Translations under genes and position numbers: made by a program
Source: Sphingobacteriaceae bacterium
Lineage (GTDB): Bacteria; Bacteroidota; Bacteroidia; Sphingobacteriales; Sphingobacteriaceae
Length of the DNA: 64,000 nucleotides
Assembly: GCA_017745075.1 (NCBI GenBank)
Contig: JAGIAD010000001.1
Location: 372,001-436,000 of the forward strand
Reading direction: 5' to 3'
In this document: positions 18,107-26,913 of the stretch, piece after piece
Layout: every line of letters begins with the position of its first letter
Numbering within the stretch: position 1 is the first letter of the stretch
Notes under the pieces: generated by a model
What the model was told of the DNA's origin: nothing
Seen by the model: only the letters and a program-made list of their open reading frames with translations
Database searches by the model: none

Positions 18107-18215
18107 CTGAAGAAAGGGTTTTACGCGGAGTGAAGCAATCTTTCTTTCTTAAGAATAAATGACATGATAGATTGCTTCGGCTCGCTCATATATTGCCTCG
18201 CCAGTAATGACGGAA
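18107..18215. repeat. Interspersed imperfect palindrome
   Basis: Contains GAAGCAATCT and AGATTGCTTC in inverted orientation, flanked by TTATTGCGA- and AGTAATGACG-like ends. It resembles the element at 59822-59939 (GTCATTGCGAG ... GAAGCAAT ... GATTGCTTC ... AATGACG). Confidence 0.6.
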
Positions 18216-18271
18216 CAGCCTATAACAAACTAACAATTAACCACTAACATCCAAAATCGCCGTTACACATA

Positions 18272-19867
18272 CTAATTCCAGCCATTGCCAACATCCTTAC
18301 CAACATTAGGGTTTGCATTCTTTTCAGATAACGGGATGGGCAATAAAACATTTTTATCCTGGAATGGCTGGGTACCGTCTTCTATCTGCCTTTCAGCATT
18401 TATGGTCTGCCTGGCTATGCCCCAGCGGATGAGGTCGAAATAACGAGACTGCTCCCCGGTAAGTTCCAATTGCCTTTCGCGCATCAGGATGGTCATTGCC
18501 TGCGCCTGATTGCCCAAACTGATGTATAGCGGGGCATTAACACTTGGTCTGCTTCGCACCTGATTAATCAGTGCCAACGGCTGCGATCCGGTGTTTCCCT
18601 GTTGTATATAAGCTTCAGCAAGCATCAGCAACACATCAGCATAACGGATTACCTGTCCGTTAATACCACTTTGCGGACCACCATAACTTGCTACCTTATT
18701 ATAATACTCATACTTTAAGTATTTATAACCTGCTGTTGCATAAGGAAATGCTACTGGCCCGGTTGAGCATTGCTGGCAATATTGAGTTTGGCCCCCGCTT
18801 GCTGCATCTCCATAAAAAGTATAAGCCGCACGTGGATCAACATAAACCGCATTGGTTTGCGGGTTAGTGTAGGTAAAAGCCTTAACAGCTGTTGTGGTAA
18901 TAAACACATTGTTCCAATCGTTAAAGCCATATTCCTGTGCACGGGCAGAATGACTAGCTTTCCCACCCCATGTTTCCTGTCCGCCAAACGGGGCATACTG
19001 GTTACCTATACCCCAATCGGTCCAGGCCTGGTTCATTACCTGGAAAATGGTCTCTGGATTTTTGGTTGAATTATTCTGATTGGGATCATCAAACAGGTCG
19101 TTATATACCGGTGCCAGCGAATAGGTATATGGAGCCTGGGTCAGTTTGCTCAATTCAGTAACCGCATCGCTCCATTTTTTTTCATACAGGTATGATTTAC
19201 CAAGCAATGCAACCGCAGCACCCCGGGTGGTACGCCCAAAACTAGCCGCTGCATATGAAATAGGAAGATCATTTTGTGCGTCTTTTAAATCCTGTTCAAT
19301 AAAAGCCCATACATCTGCCACAGCGGCACGCGGCAGATTAATTTCTTCAGGTGTTGGCAAAGGGATATATGCTTTGCGCAAGGGCACACGTCCATACAGA
19401 TTAACCAGATTGAAGTAGGCATAAGCCCTCAAAAATTTAGCCTCGGCAATATATTGCTTTTGATTGGCCTGCTCGGTTGCACTTGCAGGAGTCCATGCCT
19501 GGGCACGATCGATCACCACATTTGATCGCATAACTAACCGGTACAAAGAAGACCACATAGATTCTAACTGCGGTTGGTTCGGAGCAAAATTATACTGTGC
19601 CAGGGCCAATAGATCACCCTGGAGCGGTTGGGCATTTTTGGCATCATAGCCCAACAAATCAAAAATATAATACCATTCGCGGGCCCACAACCCCGAATGT
19701 AATAAAGTAGCATAGCTGGCTATCACAGCTTGATTTATAGCGGCATCACTGGTAAAATAAGTGTCGTAAGTGTATGCGCTTTTATTTTGTAAGTCTAAAT
19801 CTTTCTTACATCCTCCGGTTGCAATTAATAAAACTACAACAGTCAGATATTTTATATATTTTTTCAT
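18272..19867 (-). CDS. SusD/RagB family nutrient-binding outer membrane lipoprotein
   Basis: The 531-residue protein has a lipoprotein signal (LLIATGGCKKDL) and the SusD fold layout: TPR-like helices with AEAKFLRAYAYFNLVNLYGRVPL, and a C-terminal region with RYADVLLMLAEAY and RERQLELTGEQSRYFDLIRWG. SusD proteins cap the SusC channel and capture glycans or other oligomers at the cell surface. It lies 26 bp downstream of the SusC gene on the same strand, a standard SusCD pair. No glycosidase follows, so the substrate cannot be inferred. Confidence 0.95.
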   Translation of the reverse strand: MKKYIKYLTVVVLLIATGGCKKDLDLQNKSAYTYDTYFTSDAAINQAVIASYATLLHSGLWAREWYYIFDLLGYDAKNAQPLQGDLLALAQYNFAPNQPQLESMWSSLYRLVMRSNVVIDRAQAWTPASATEQANQKQYIAEAKFLRAYAYFNLVNLYGRVPLRKAYIPLPTPEEINLPRAAVADVWAFIEQDLKDAQNDLPISYAAASFGRTTRGAAVALLGKSYLYEKKWSDAVTELSKLTQAPYTYSLAPVYNDLFDDPNQNNSTKNPETIFQVMNQAWTDWGIGNQYAPFGGQETWGGKASHSARAQEYGFNDWNNVFITTTAVKAFTYTNPQTNAVYVDPRAAYTFYGDAASGGQTQYCQQCSTGPVAFPYATAGYKYLKYEYYNKVASYGGPQSGINGQVIRYADVLLMLAEAYIQQGNTGSQPLALINQVRSRPSVNAPLYISLGNQAQAMTILMRERQLELTGEQSRYFDLIRWGIARQTINAERQIEDGTQPFQDKNVLLPIPLSEKNANPNVGKDVGNGWN

Positions 19868-19893
19868 AACGATCTCTTTAATATTATTTATCC

Positions 19894-22800
19894 TTAAAAT
19901 CCAACTTGTACACCTGCCAAAAATGTACGTGGCTGTGGTATCTGCCCATCATCAATTCCGCGATTAAAAATATAATCGGAGGCCCCGCCGTTTACCCCAC
20001 CGTTGGTTTGTGTACTAATTTCCGGATCGTAGCCTTTGTATCCGGTAATGGTGAATAAATTTTGTGCAGCTACATACACCCTAAGATTGCTTAATACATT
20101 ACCTGAGAAGGCTTTTAAAGCTGTTTTGGTGAAGGTGTAACCTAAGGTTATGTTACGTGCACGCAAATATGCCCCATTCTCAACAAAAAAGTCAGACGGC
20201 CGCAAATTGCCTGTTGCCGTTACATTCTGCCCGGCTCTTGGCAAAGCAGCAATATCTCCGGGATTTCTCCACCGGTTTAAGATCGCTGTAGATGCATTAT
20301 GCCCGGTTGAAGCATTTTCCGTACTGAATTTAAGCGAGTTAACCAGTTGAACGCCCTGAACACCAGAGATAACGATATTGAGATCAAAATTTTTGTAAGT
20401 GGCACCGATATTAAAACCATATATAAATTTAGGGATAGCACTGCCCAGCATCTTTTGATCTTTATCATCAACAACACCATCATTGTTCAAATCCTTGAAT
20501 ATAAAGTCGCCTGGTAATAACCCAGCCTGGTAAACAGCATTGGGATTGCCTGTTTTCTGACGTGCTGCAACATTTAATGCATCTATCTGTGCCTGGGTAG
20601 AGGCCACACGATCTACATTATATCCATAAAATGCACCAATTGGCATTCCTGGTTGTGTTAAAGTGATTCCATTTAAACTGTTAAAGTACCCTCCTATTAT
20701 CGGTGTTTGCGATTGGGCACCCAGTGATAATGTTTTATTCTGGTTATAAGCACCATTAACACTTATGTTGTAGCTAAAGTCAGTACCTTTACTCTGATAA
20801 CCAACCTGAAATTCGAAACCTTTATTTTGAGCATCTGCAGCATTAGTAATTAAGGTACTGTTATATCCGCTCAAACCGCCAACACCTACGCTGGTTGGTA
20901 TTGGAATAGCCACCAACAAGCCACTGCTTTTCCGGTTATAATAATCAAGGGCTACAGTAAGCTGATTGCTCAGGAAACCAAGGTCAAGCCCTATATCGGT
21001 CTGATCTGTTTGTTCCCACCTCAACAGTGGGTTTGCAATAGAAATTACCGTTGTTCCGTTTACGAATCCCTTATTCTCACCAAGCGAGTAAATCAGATTA
21101 CCAGTTGGTGAGCCTCCAAAAGTAAATACCTGTGTTGTCGTTAAACCAAACTTGTTATTCCCTGTACGACCCCAGCCTATGCGAAATTTTGCGTCGCTGA
21201 TAAACGGAAGTGCTGATTTTACAAAACTTTCTTCGCTGAGCCGCCATGCAAAACCAACTCCCGGAAAATTACCATAACGGCTTTGAGGGCCAAAGTTTGA
21301 GGAGCCATCACGGCGGATACTTCCCGATAGAATATAACGGTCATTAAACGTATATACCAGGCGACCATAATAAGAAATTGCCCGGCCAAACTGGGTATAG
21401 TAACCAGATGTATTAGCCTGACTGGTAATCGTTGGCGCAACTCCTATGTCTTTTACATTATCATTTAACATTCCCGTACCCAGTACACTCAGGTATTTAC
21501 TCGATCCGGCATCAATATAACTGGTTCCGGCAGTTGCCGATATATTGTGTTTACCAAACGTACGGTTAAAAGAGAGGTAGTTTTCGAAAGTATAATTAGA
21601 ATAACTGTTAAATGCGCGGCCTGCCTGGCGGGTAAAAGCCAGGTTGTTTGAGGTAACATAGGGTACCTGGTACGAATCATCCGTAGAATTACCATATACA
21701 CCAGCAAGTTGCGACCTCAGCGTAAGGCCTTTGATAATGTTTACTTCGCCAAAAATTTGCGGGTACAACACCAAATCCTTACTTGAAAGGGTTTTAACTC
21801 CCAGTGCCTGTAATGGATTTATGGCATTACTGTTATCATCAACATTGGTTAAAATGGAGTAACCTCCCAAAATGGCCGGATCATATATTGGCTGGTATGG
21901 TGCATAAGTAATCGCATTGCCTATACTTGCCGTTTGTCCACCGGTATTGGTATAACGAATATTAAGGCTTTGCCCAAAATGAAAACGCCCTAGCCTTTCA
22001 TCCAATGAAAAACGGCTGTTTAATCTTTTTAGGTTATAATCTTTAACAATTGCCTGCTGGGTTAAATAACCTAAAGAGAGGTTATAGGTTACCTTATCAT
22101 TGCCGCCACTTATGGTTGCATTATTTTGGGTAGATAAGGCTGTTCTGAATATCTCTTTTTGCCAATCGGTACGATCGACAGTTACGTAAGGCGTATTGAG
22201 TTTAGCAGGAACTGCGATATTAGTACTGGCCGCAATATCTTTAAGCAGATTAACATAATCGCTTGCATTGAGCAGATCAAGTTTTTTCCGTACCGTAGAT
22301 ACACCAACCTGCGAGTCAAACGAGATTTGTGGCAAACCACTTTTACCTTTTTTAGTGGTTACGATAACCACACCATTAGCGGCAGCAACGCCATAAATGG
22401 CTGTGGAGGCTGCATCTTTTAAAATGGTAATGTTATCAATATCCTGCGGATTAATTGTATTAAAAAGATTGGCATCGCTCTGTATTCCATCAACCACATA
22501 CAGCGGCTCTACGTTGGTAAATGAGCCGGTACCGCGAACAATAATCTGAGCATTTGAACCCGGCGTTCCGTTTGAATTGGTTACCTGTACACCGGGGGCC
22601 TTACCAATGAGGAGCTGTGCTGCACTTGTATTGGTGTTGGCACCTGCATCTTTGGCGGCCACCACATTTACCGAACCTATCAGGTCTTTTTTTCGTGCCG
22701 TCCCATAGCCTATTACTACAACATCGCTAAGGGTACTCACATCATTCTGTAATTTGATGTTAATTACTGTTTTTCCGTTTAATTTAACCTCCTGCCTGGT

Positions 22801-23073
22801 AAATCCTATTGAAGAAAATACAAGTGTGGCGTCTGAGGGTACATTGATAGCATAAGAACCATCGGGTCCGGTAACCATACCGTTCTGTTTTCCTTTTTCC
22901 TGTACGGTAACTCCAGGCAGGGGTTTGTTATCATCTCCGGATGTTACAACCCCCTTAATACTAACTGTTTGTGCTTTAACTGATATTGTACCCACAAACA
23001 CAAGGGACAATAATAATAGCGGTAATCTGGCAAGCTTTAACAGCCGTGTTAAGTCGGTAATTTTCCTACTCAT
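19894..23073 (-). CDS. SusC/RagA family TonB-linked outer membrane receptor
   Basis: From the ATG at 23073 the protein has 1059 residues. A hydrophobic signal (LLLLSLVFVGTISVKAQ) is followed by a carboxypeptidase-regulatory-like domain, a TonB box region, a plug domain (IIVRGTGSFT, YVVDGIQSD, NITILKDAASTAIYG) and a large barrel ending in PQPRTFLAGVQVGF. It would import a SusD-bound oligomer with energy from TonB. A GTG further upstream (23112) extends the frame but gives a poor signal peptide and overlaps the operator region, so MSRKITDL is preferred. A LacI-type palindrome at 23115-23128 suggests sugar-responsive repression. Confidence 0.95.
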   Translation of the reverse strand: MSRKITDLTRLLKLARLPLLLLSLVFVGTISVKAQTVSIKGVVTSGDDNKPLPGVTVQEKGKQNGMVTGPDGSYAINVPSDATLVFSSIGFTRQEVKLNGKTVINIKLQNDVSTLSDVVVIGYGTARKKDLIGSVNVVAAKDAGANTNTSAAQLLIGKAPGVQVTNSNGTPGSNAQIIVRGTGSFTNVEPLYVVDGIQSDANLFNTINPQDIDNITILKDAASTAIYGVAAANGVVIVTTKKGKSGLPQISFDSQVGVSTVRKKLDLLNASDYVNLLKDIAASTNIAVPAKLNTPYVTVDRTDWQKEIFRTALSTQNNATISGGNDKVTYNLSLGYLTQQAIVKDYNLKRLNSRFSLDERLGRFHFGQSLNIRYTNTGGQTASIGNAITYAPYQPIYDPAILGGYSILTNVDDNSNAINPLQALGVKTLSSKDLVLYPQIFGEVNIIKGLTLRSQLAGVYGNSTDDSYQVPYVTSNNLAFTRQAGRAFNSYSNYTFENYLSFNRTFGKHNISATAGTSYIDAGSSKYLSVLGTGMLNDNVKDIGVAPTITSQANTSGYYTQFGRAISYYGRLVYTFNDRYILSGSIRRDGSSNFGPQSRYGNFPGVGFAWRLSEESFVKSALPFISDAKFRIGWGRTGNNKFGLTTTQVFTFGGSPTGNLIYSLGENKGFVNGTTVISIANPLLRWEQTDQTDIGLDLGFLSNQLTVALDYYNRKSSGLLVAIPIPTSVGVGGLSGYNSTLITNAADAQNKGFEFQVGYQSKGTDFSYNISVNGAYNQNKTLSLGAQSQTPIIGGYFNSLNGITLTQPGMPIGAFYGYNVDRVASTQAQIDALNVAARQKTGNPNAVYQAGLLPGDFIFKDLNNDGVVDDKDQKMLGSAIPKFIYGFNIGATYKNFDLNIVISGVQGVQLVNSLKFSTENASTGHNASTAILNRWRNPGDIAALPRAGQNVTATGNLRPSDFFVENGAYLRARNITLGYTFTKTALKAFSGNVLSNLRVYVAAQNLFTITGYKGYDPEISTQTNGGVNGGASDYIFNRGIDDGQIPQPRTFLAGVQVGF

Positions 23074-23114
23074 AATTGGTTTATATAAATGGTTAATTAA
23101 AATTAACTGCACAC

Positions 23115-23128
23115 TGCAATCGATTGCA
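23115..23128. promoter_or_regulatory. LacI-family-type operator (TGCAATCGATTGCA)
   Basis: A perfect 14-bp palindrome lies 42 bp upstream of the SusC ATG, downstream of a -7-like TACATTTC on the minus strand (23166-23159). The shape TGCAAnCGnTTGCA is typical for LacI/GalR-family repressors. Bound here it would block transcription of the SusCD pair. No LacI-type regulator gene is in the window. Confidence 0.65.
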
Positions 23129-23511
23129 TTTTTAATACAACAGCATTACAGGTGATATGAAATGTAATCTTATTTAAATTAATGATTCAACATTTCAATA
23201 TTAAAATTAGCCATAAACGAATGGCGCTATGGGTACATTTGTTAATAAATGGATATACAAATGTTAACCTTATTTTGTCTCATTATTCGTCATAATAGCC
23301 ATAACTGAACATATGTAACTATATATCAATACATCACCAAAAATCAGGCTTTAAGGCATTCAGATAAAGAGGAGAAAAACCATACAAAATTTGTGCTTAG
23401 GTCGCAGAATCAGCTAAGCGCTTTATAATTGATCAACTGCCCCTGCCAGAATATGTTGCCCCTATCGAAGTTAAATTGGCAACTTCCAGCCAACAAATAT
23501 GCTAAAATCGG

Positions 23512-23542
23512 GTTTCACCACAGTAATGATCCGTTTCACCAC
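23512..23542 (+). promoter_or_regulatory. Direct repeat GTTTCACCAC, 21 bp apart, upstream of the RteC gene
   Basis: GTTTCACCAC at 23512-23521 and 23533-23542, each followed by similar bases (TAATGATC / TAATATCA). The period of 21 bp is two helical turns. It lies about 60 bp upstream of the RteC-like gene and is a candidate regulator site. Confidence 0.5.
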
Positions 23543-23599
23543 GCTAATATCAAAAACTGGAAATAATAGCCTATAATTAAGCCATTGGCTACAAGGCAC

Positions 23600-24736
23600 A
23601 TGATGCATGAACTTTTAAGCTTCAGGAAAATAATTTTAGATGCCCTTACCGCGTGGCCCCATAAACAAACGCATGACGAAATCCAGGAGGAAAGTAAACG
23701 GCTGCTCAGCGCTATCCAGCATAATATTACTAAAATAGCGCCTGACCGACTAAAGGCTTATACAAGGCAACACCAAAGAGGGTTAATGCAGTTGATGGAT
23801 GAATTAGAAGCCATGAGGTATGGAGACCATCTTAATGGCGGTGAAAAAAATAATAATGAAGAAATCTGTAGCATCGTAAATCTACTCAGCCAGATGGTTT
23901 TTGATCTTCAGCAGTATTTACCGGAGTATTTCGACTATGATTGTGCTGCTCCTGTAATTACCCAGAAACAACTGTTATCAGAAATTGCCGAAAATGCCTG
24001 TCAGACCTTGAAAAAGCTTGAAGAACTGCTTGCTGACGACGAAACCATCGCGGTATTCAAAACTATCTTTGAACACCTGAATAGCGGTCTTTATCCTTTC
24101 ACTTTTGAACAGGCTGGGTATCTACATGATTTTTTCGGGTCACTTAAATTGGCCTTAAATAAATTTGTACCGCCCCTGCAAATGCCAGGAATTATCCTGC
24201 TGCTTACTTCTTTAAATTTCAATCATCCGTCTTTTTATCATTCCTGCTGTAGCCACTTTAACCATGAACTTCAAAAATGCGAAAACATCAGCGGGCAATA
24301 CAGGCTCATTCATTTCTTTAAGAAACTAATCGGACAGGTTTTTAAAACCATAAGCATACCATACAACAGAAATTTGCCAAATATTGATGAATCACTGTTA
24401 AGGTATATTGAAAGTGAGATCAGCTACCTCAAATCAATAGATGCCATAGCCGAAGACCTCAGTTGTAGCGGTATTTTAGACAGCAATTTTAAAGTAACCT
24501 TTACGGTAAGGCAGCTTGCCATGTTCATTCATTTACAGGTTGAGGCAGGCATCATCACAACCCAGAGTCCTAAAGCACTGCATCAATATGTTACAAAACA
24601 CTATAGTACTGTAGAAAAAGATCTCATATCAGAAAAAAGCTTTAAAAACGCTTATTACGGAAATGCCTCAGCAGATATTGAAAAAGTGATCATTAAAATC
24701 GCCGATATGCTGGCCATTGCCCAGAAAAAATATTAG
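23600..24736 (+). CDS. RteC domain protein
   Basis: From the ATG at 23600 the protein has 378 residues (a second ATG follows immediately; a TTG at 23585 is less likely). The C-terminal part (VTFTVRQLAMFIHLQ, HQYVTKHYSTVEKDLISEKSFKNAYYG) matches the RteC family, named after the excision regulator of the Bacteroides conjugative transposon CTnDOT. Chromosomal RteC-like proteins are common in Pedobacter without a transposon nearby, and none is seen here. The family binds DNA, so this is probably a regulator; its target is unknown. It converges with and overlaps the end of the small gene on the opposite strand. Confidence 0.8.
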   Translation: MMHELLSFRKIILDALTAWPHKQTHDEIQEESKRLLSAIQHNITKIAPDRLKAYTRQHQRGLMQLMDELEAMRYGDHLNGGEKNNNEEICSIVNLLSQMVFDLQQYLPEYFDYDCAAPVITQKQLLSEIAENACQTLKKLEELLADDETIAVFKTIFEHLNSGLYPFTFEQAGYLHDFFGSLKLALNKFVPPLQMPGIILLLTSLNFNHPSFYHSCCSHFNHELQKCENISGQYRLIHFFKKLIGQVFKTISIPYNRNLPNIDESLLRYIESEISYLKSIDAIAEDLSCSGILDSNFKVTFTVRQLAMFIHLQVEAGIITTQSPKALHQYVTKHYSTVEKDLISEKSFKNAYYGNASADIEKVIIKIADMLAIAQKKY

Positions 24737-24963
24737 CCGAGAAGATTTAACAAATCCTTTCTTCGTAAGAAATCTACAAATTCAAAGTACCAGTGCTCTG
24801 AGTAATCATCCAGCTCATGTAAATCCTTTTGGTTGGTTTCAATAATATCCTGAAGTGTAAAAAAGCCCATTAGCTTACTTCTGAGTTTAAAATTCTCAGA
24901 CAGTGAAAGTTCTGTAATCGGCAGATTAAGGAGGAAGTAATTGGATTGGGAAAAACTTTCCAT
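24733..24963 (-). CDS. Small protein with an RNA polymerase alpha-CTD-like helix-hairpin-helix fold
   Basis: The 76-residue protein reads ITELSLSENFKLRSKL, then LQDIIETNQKDLHEL and WYFEFVDFLRRKDLLNLL. This pattern is very like the (HhH)-type C-terminal domain of RNA polymerase alpha (short helix, hairpin, 'L-x-E-L' element, closing helix). Stand-alone copies exist in Bacteroidota. It overlaps the RteC gene tail-to-tail by 4 bp. The start codon follows the T-run of a terminator-like hairpin by at most one base (24964-24995), leaving no room for a leader. It is therefore either controlled by attenuation or starts internally. Function unknown. Confidence 0.65.
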   Translation of the reverse strand: MESFSQSNYFLLNLPITELSLSENFKLRSKLMGFFTLQDIIETNQKDLHELDDYSEHWYFEFVDFLRRKDLLNLLG

Positions 24964-24995
24964 AAAAAAGCGCGGGTTAACCCGATATCCGCTTT
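24964..24995 (-). terminator. Terminator-like hairpin abutting the start codon of the alpha-CTD-like gene
   Basis: Minus strand: AAAGCG (24995-24990), a bulge, the palindrome CGGGTTAACCCG (24984-24973), then CGCTTT and more T (24972-24964). The ATG follows directly at 24963. It closes the candidate structured RNA upstream. Confidence 0.75.
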
Positions 24996-25160
24996 AGAGG
25001 CACCGCAAAATGCCCAGACACAAGATAAACAGGCACCCACGCATAGCGTAGGCAACCATCTATTTTTTCCTGTGTCTTTTGAAGTTTTGCGGTTTTCTAA
25101 AACAGTAAAATAGCTTGTCGCTACAATATCAAATATGTAATTAATTCTTATTTCATGGTT
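24996..25160 (-). ncRNA. Candidate structured RNA or attenuating leader
   Basis: Minus-strand transcript from a -7 box TATATTTG near 25165. Nested helices: CCGCAAAA (25092-25085) with TTTTGCGG (25010-25003), AGACACA (25077-25071) with TGTGTCT (25022-25016), and an apical hairpin built on CCTACGC-TAT-GCGTGGG (about 25052-25032) with several G-U pairs. The wobble pairs are only valid on the minus strand, which argues for an RNA read in that direction. A terminator follows. I do not recognise the class; it could be a small RNA or a leader regulating the downstream gene. Confidence 0.55.
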
Positions 25161-25285
25161 CAAATATAACAGATCTCAGCCTTTTATTCCCTAAAACAAA
25201 AAAAATAAAGGGGTTGCCAAAGGTTGCTACACCAGCAACTTGACAAACATGAAAATATACATTTCTTTATGCTTAAAAACAGATT

Positions 25286-25861
25286 ATGGAAAAAGAACTG
25301 TACCTCTCTAAATTAGCATCGTATCAAAAACTCTCCATAGGCCTGAAGGCCTACCTTAATTACACAGTGTATCAAACCAGTTTTGGAAAAATGGAAAAAA
25401 TCCCGCTCAACAGTACCGAGCTTGGCAGTTTTTGTTACCTGGCCAAAGGCAGTGGACGATTATTTGTTTACGATACTGAAACCGAGCAGGAAACCACCAT
25501 CTTTTTCTTCCAGCCTAAGGATATATTACCGGAGCTTAAATCGATCTCTAAATATGTAAAAGGACAGCTTTTTATGCAATTTCCTGAAGATACAGAACTG
25601 CTTAGCATACCCAATATACATACCCGTAACCTACACAAGCTGTTCAGCGAATCAATCGATTTAATGGTGGAAATAAATGCAGAAATGCAGGCTAAAATCA
25701 TCACTGTACTTACCGGGTTAAAAATCTGCGATGCCCAAAAACGGCTGGATAAATTACTTGAATCTTTTCCGGCAGTTTTTAGCCAGACTGCGGTAAAAGA
25801 TGTGGCATCGTACCTGGGTATTCATAGCAGTACGCTAAGTGCAATGAGAAATAAAACATAA
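25286..25861 (+). CDS. Crp/Fnr-type transcriptional regulator
   Basis: The 191-residue protein has the layout of Bacteroidota Crp/Fnr-like regulators: an N-terminal cupin-like effector domain (LAKGSGRLFVYD), a long dimerisation helix and a short C-terminal helix-turn-helix (AVKDVASYLGIHSSTLSAMR). There are no cysteines for an Fnr-type cluster, and a cAMP-binding signature is not evident. It lies upstream of, and on the same strand as, the MauE-like and DUF6520 genes, which it may control. Confidence 0.8.
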   Translation: MEKELYLSKLASYQKLSIGLKAYLNYTVYQTSFGKMEKIPLNSTELGSFCYLAKGSGRLFVYDTETEQETTIFFFQPKDILPELKSISKYVKGQLFMQFPEDTELLSIPNIHTRNLHKLFSESIDLMVEINAEMQAKIITVLTGLKICDAQKRLDKLLESFPAVFSQTAVKDVASYLGIHSSTLSAMRNKT

Positions 25862-25992
25862 CCAATAATTTAGGTTCCGGCGCTTAAATAACCCATCTGG
25901 CTGTCATCGTTTTTTTCCAAGACGCAGGTTTTTCCCACCTGGATGTGAGGCGATTTAAAAAACAATAATCCAATTTCGAAACAGCAAAGAAA

Positions 25993-26424
25993 TTGGATAT
26001 GAGGACTAAAATACTACAGGTTATTTCAGCTGCATTTATTTTGCTTTGGGTATATACAGCCGGAAACAAGTTAACAAACTTTCAGTCTTACAGGCAGGAA
26101 ATGAGCCTGCAGGTTTTCAGCCCGGCTTTCGCAGCTATACTGGTATACGCAGTCCCATTTATCGAAATACTTTGCGCAATACTGCTATTGATTAAGAAAA
26201 CCAGCAAGCTGGGTTTAGTCTTATCGCTCTTACTGATGTTGGCTTTTACGGGGTATATCCTGCTCATCATTTCAGGATATTACCCCAAAACGCCATGTAG
26301 TTGTGGTGGTGTAATTAAGGCCATGGGCTGGAAAGCTCACCTCATTTTCAATCTTTTCTTTGTTACTGCTGCAATTCTTGCACTATATATTAAACTAAAG
26401 CGGGAGGTACGTGACAAAGATTAA
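25993..26424 (+). CDS. MauE/DoxX family redox-associated membrane protein
   Basis: The 143-residue protein has four membrane helices and the MauE-like end segment PKTPCSCGGVIKAMGW with a Cys-Ser-Cys pair on the periplasmic side. MauE-type proteins help form or keep disulfides in exported proteins. Its neighbours (DUF6520 protein with two cysteines, TlpA-like thioredoxin in the facing operon) point to a periplasmic thiol-redox module tied to a SusCD transporter (inference). Confidence 0.82.
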   Translation: MDMRTKILQVISAAFILLWVYTAGNKLTNFQSYRQEMSLQVFSPAFAAILVYAVPFIEILCAILLLIKKTSKLGLVLSLLLMLAFTGYILLIISGYYPKTPCSCGGVIKAMGWKAHLIFNLFFVTAAILALYIKLKREVRDKD

Positions 26425-26555
26425 GGTTATACAATGGATCTGGCCAGGCCAATAAACAAAGTAACACAAGCTGTATTGATGGCCAAGAAAAAACAAACAG
26501 CCGGGCTATCTGCTTAGGCCCTATTTGATAAGCAGCATATATCAAACTAAAAAAC

Positions 26556-26873
26556 ATGTTAAAAAAAATCAACCTAGGCTTTGCAGCCCTCATATTGGGA
26601 TTCGGCCTTATCGCAACACAAAGTGCTTTTACTACCAGAGCAACAACTTTCTGGGCTTACCAGCCAAATGCAGAAAATAATCTAAGAGATCATACAAAGT
26701 ATGTACATACTTCAACTCCTTCAGCTCAATGTACAGAAGATAATGAGCCATTACCTTGTGTTATTGAAGTTCCGGAAACAGTTACCTCCCAGGCAGATCT
26801 TCAAGATTTCTTTGTAGGAAAAACCAATAGCGATATACTTGCGTTATCGGCCCAACGGACACCAGAACAATAA
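26556..26873 (+). CDS. DUF6520 family exported protein
   Basis: The 105-residue protein has a signal peptide (LGFAALILGFGLIATQSAF) and a short mature region with two cysteines (AQCTEDNEPLPCVIEV). Small DUF6520 proteins accompany MauE-like and TlpA-like genes in Sphingobacteriaceae; their function is unknown. The gene ends 4 bp before a strong bidirectional terminator shared with the SusD gene facing it. Confidence 0.78.
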   Translation: MLKKINLGFAALILGFGLIATQSAFTTRATTFWAYQPNAENNLRDHTKYVHTSTPSAQCTEDNEPLPCVIEVPETVTSQADLQDFFVGKTNSDILALSAQRTPEQ

Positions 26874-26877
26874 TCAT

Positions 26878-26913
26878 AAAATTAGTGGGAGAAAATTTTC
26901 TCCCGCTAATTTT
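26878..26913. terminator. Bidirectional terminator between convergent operons
   Basis: A 36-nt near-perfect palindrome (AAAATTAGTGGGAGAAAA with TTTTCTCCCGCTAATTTT), with A/T-rich outer arms, sits between the ends of the DUF6520 and SusD genes. Confidence 0.88.

Noticed and set aside
24870..25163. 97-codon minus-strand frame over the structured RNA candidate
   Set aside because: The residues are unconvincing, it overlaps the small alpha-CTD-like gene in another frame, and base pairing explains the sequence better.
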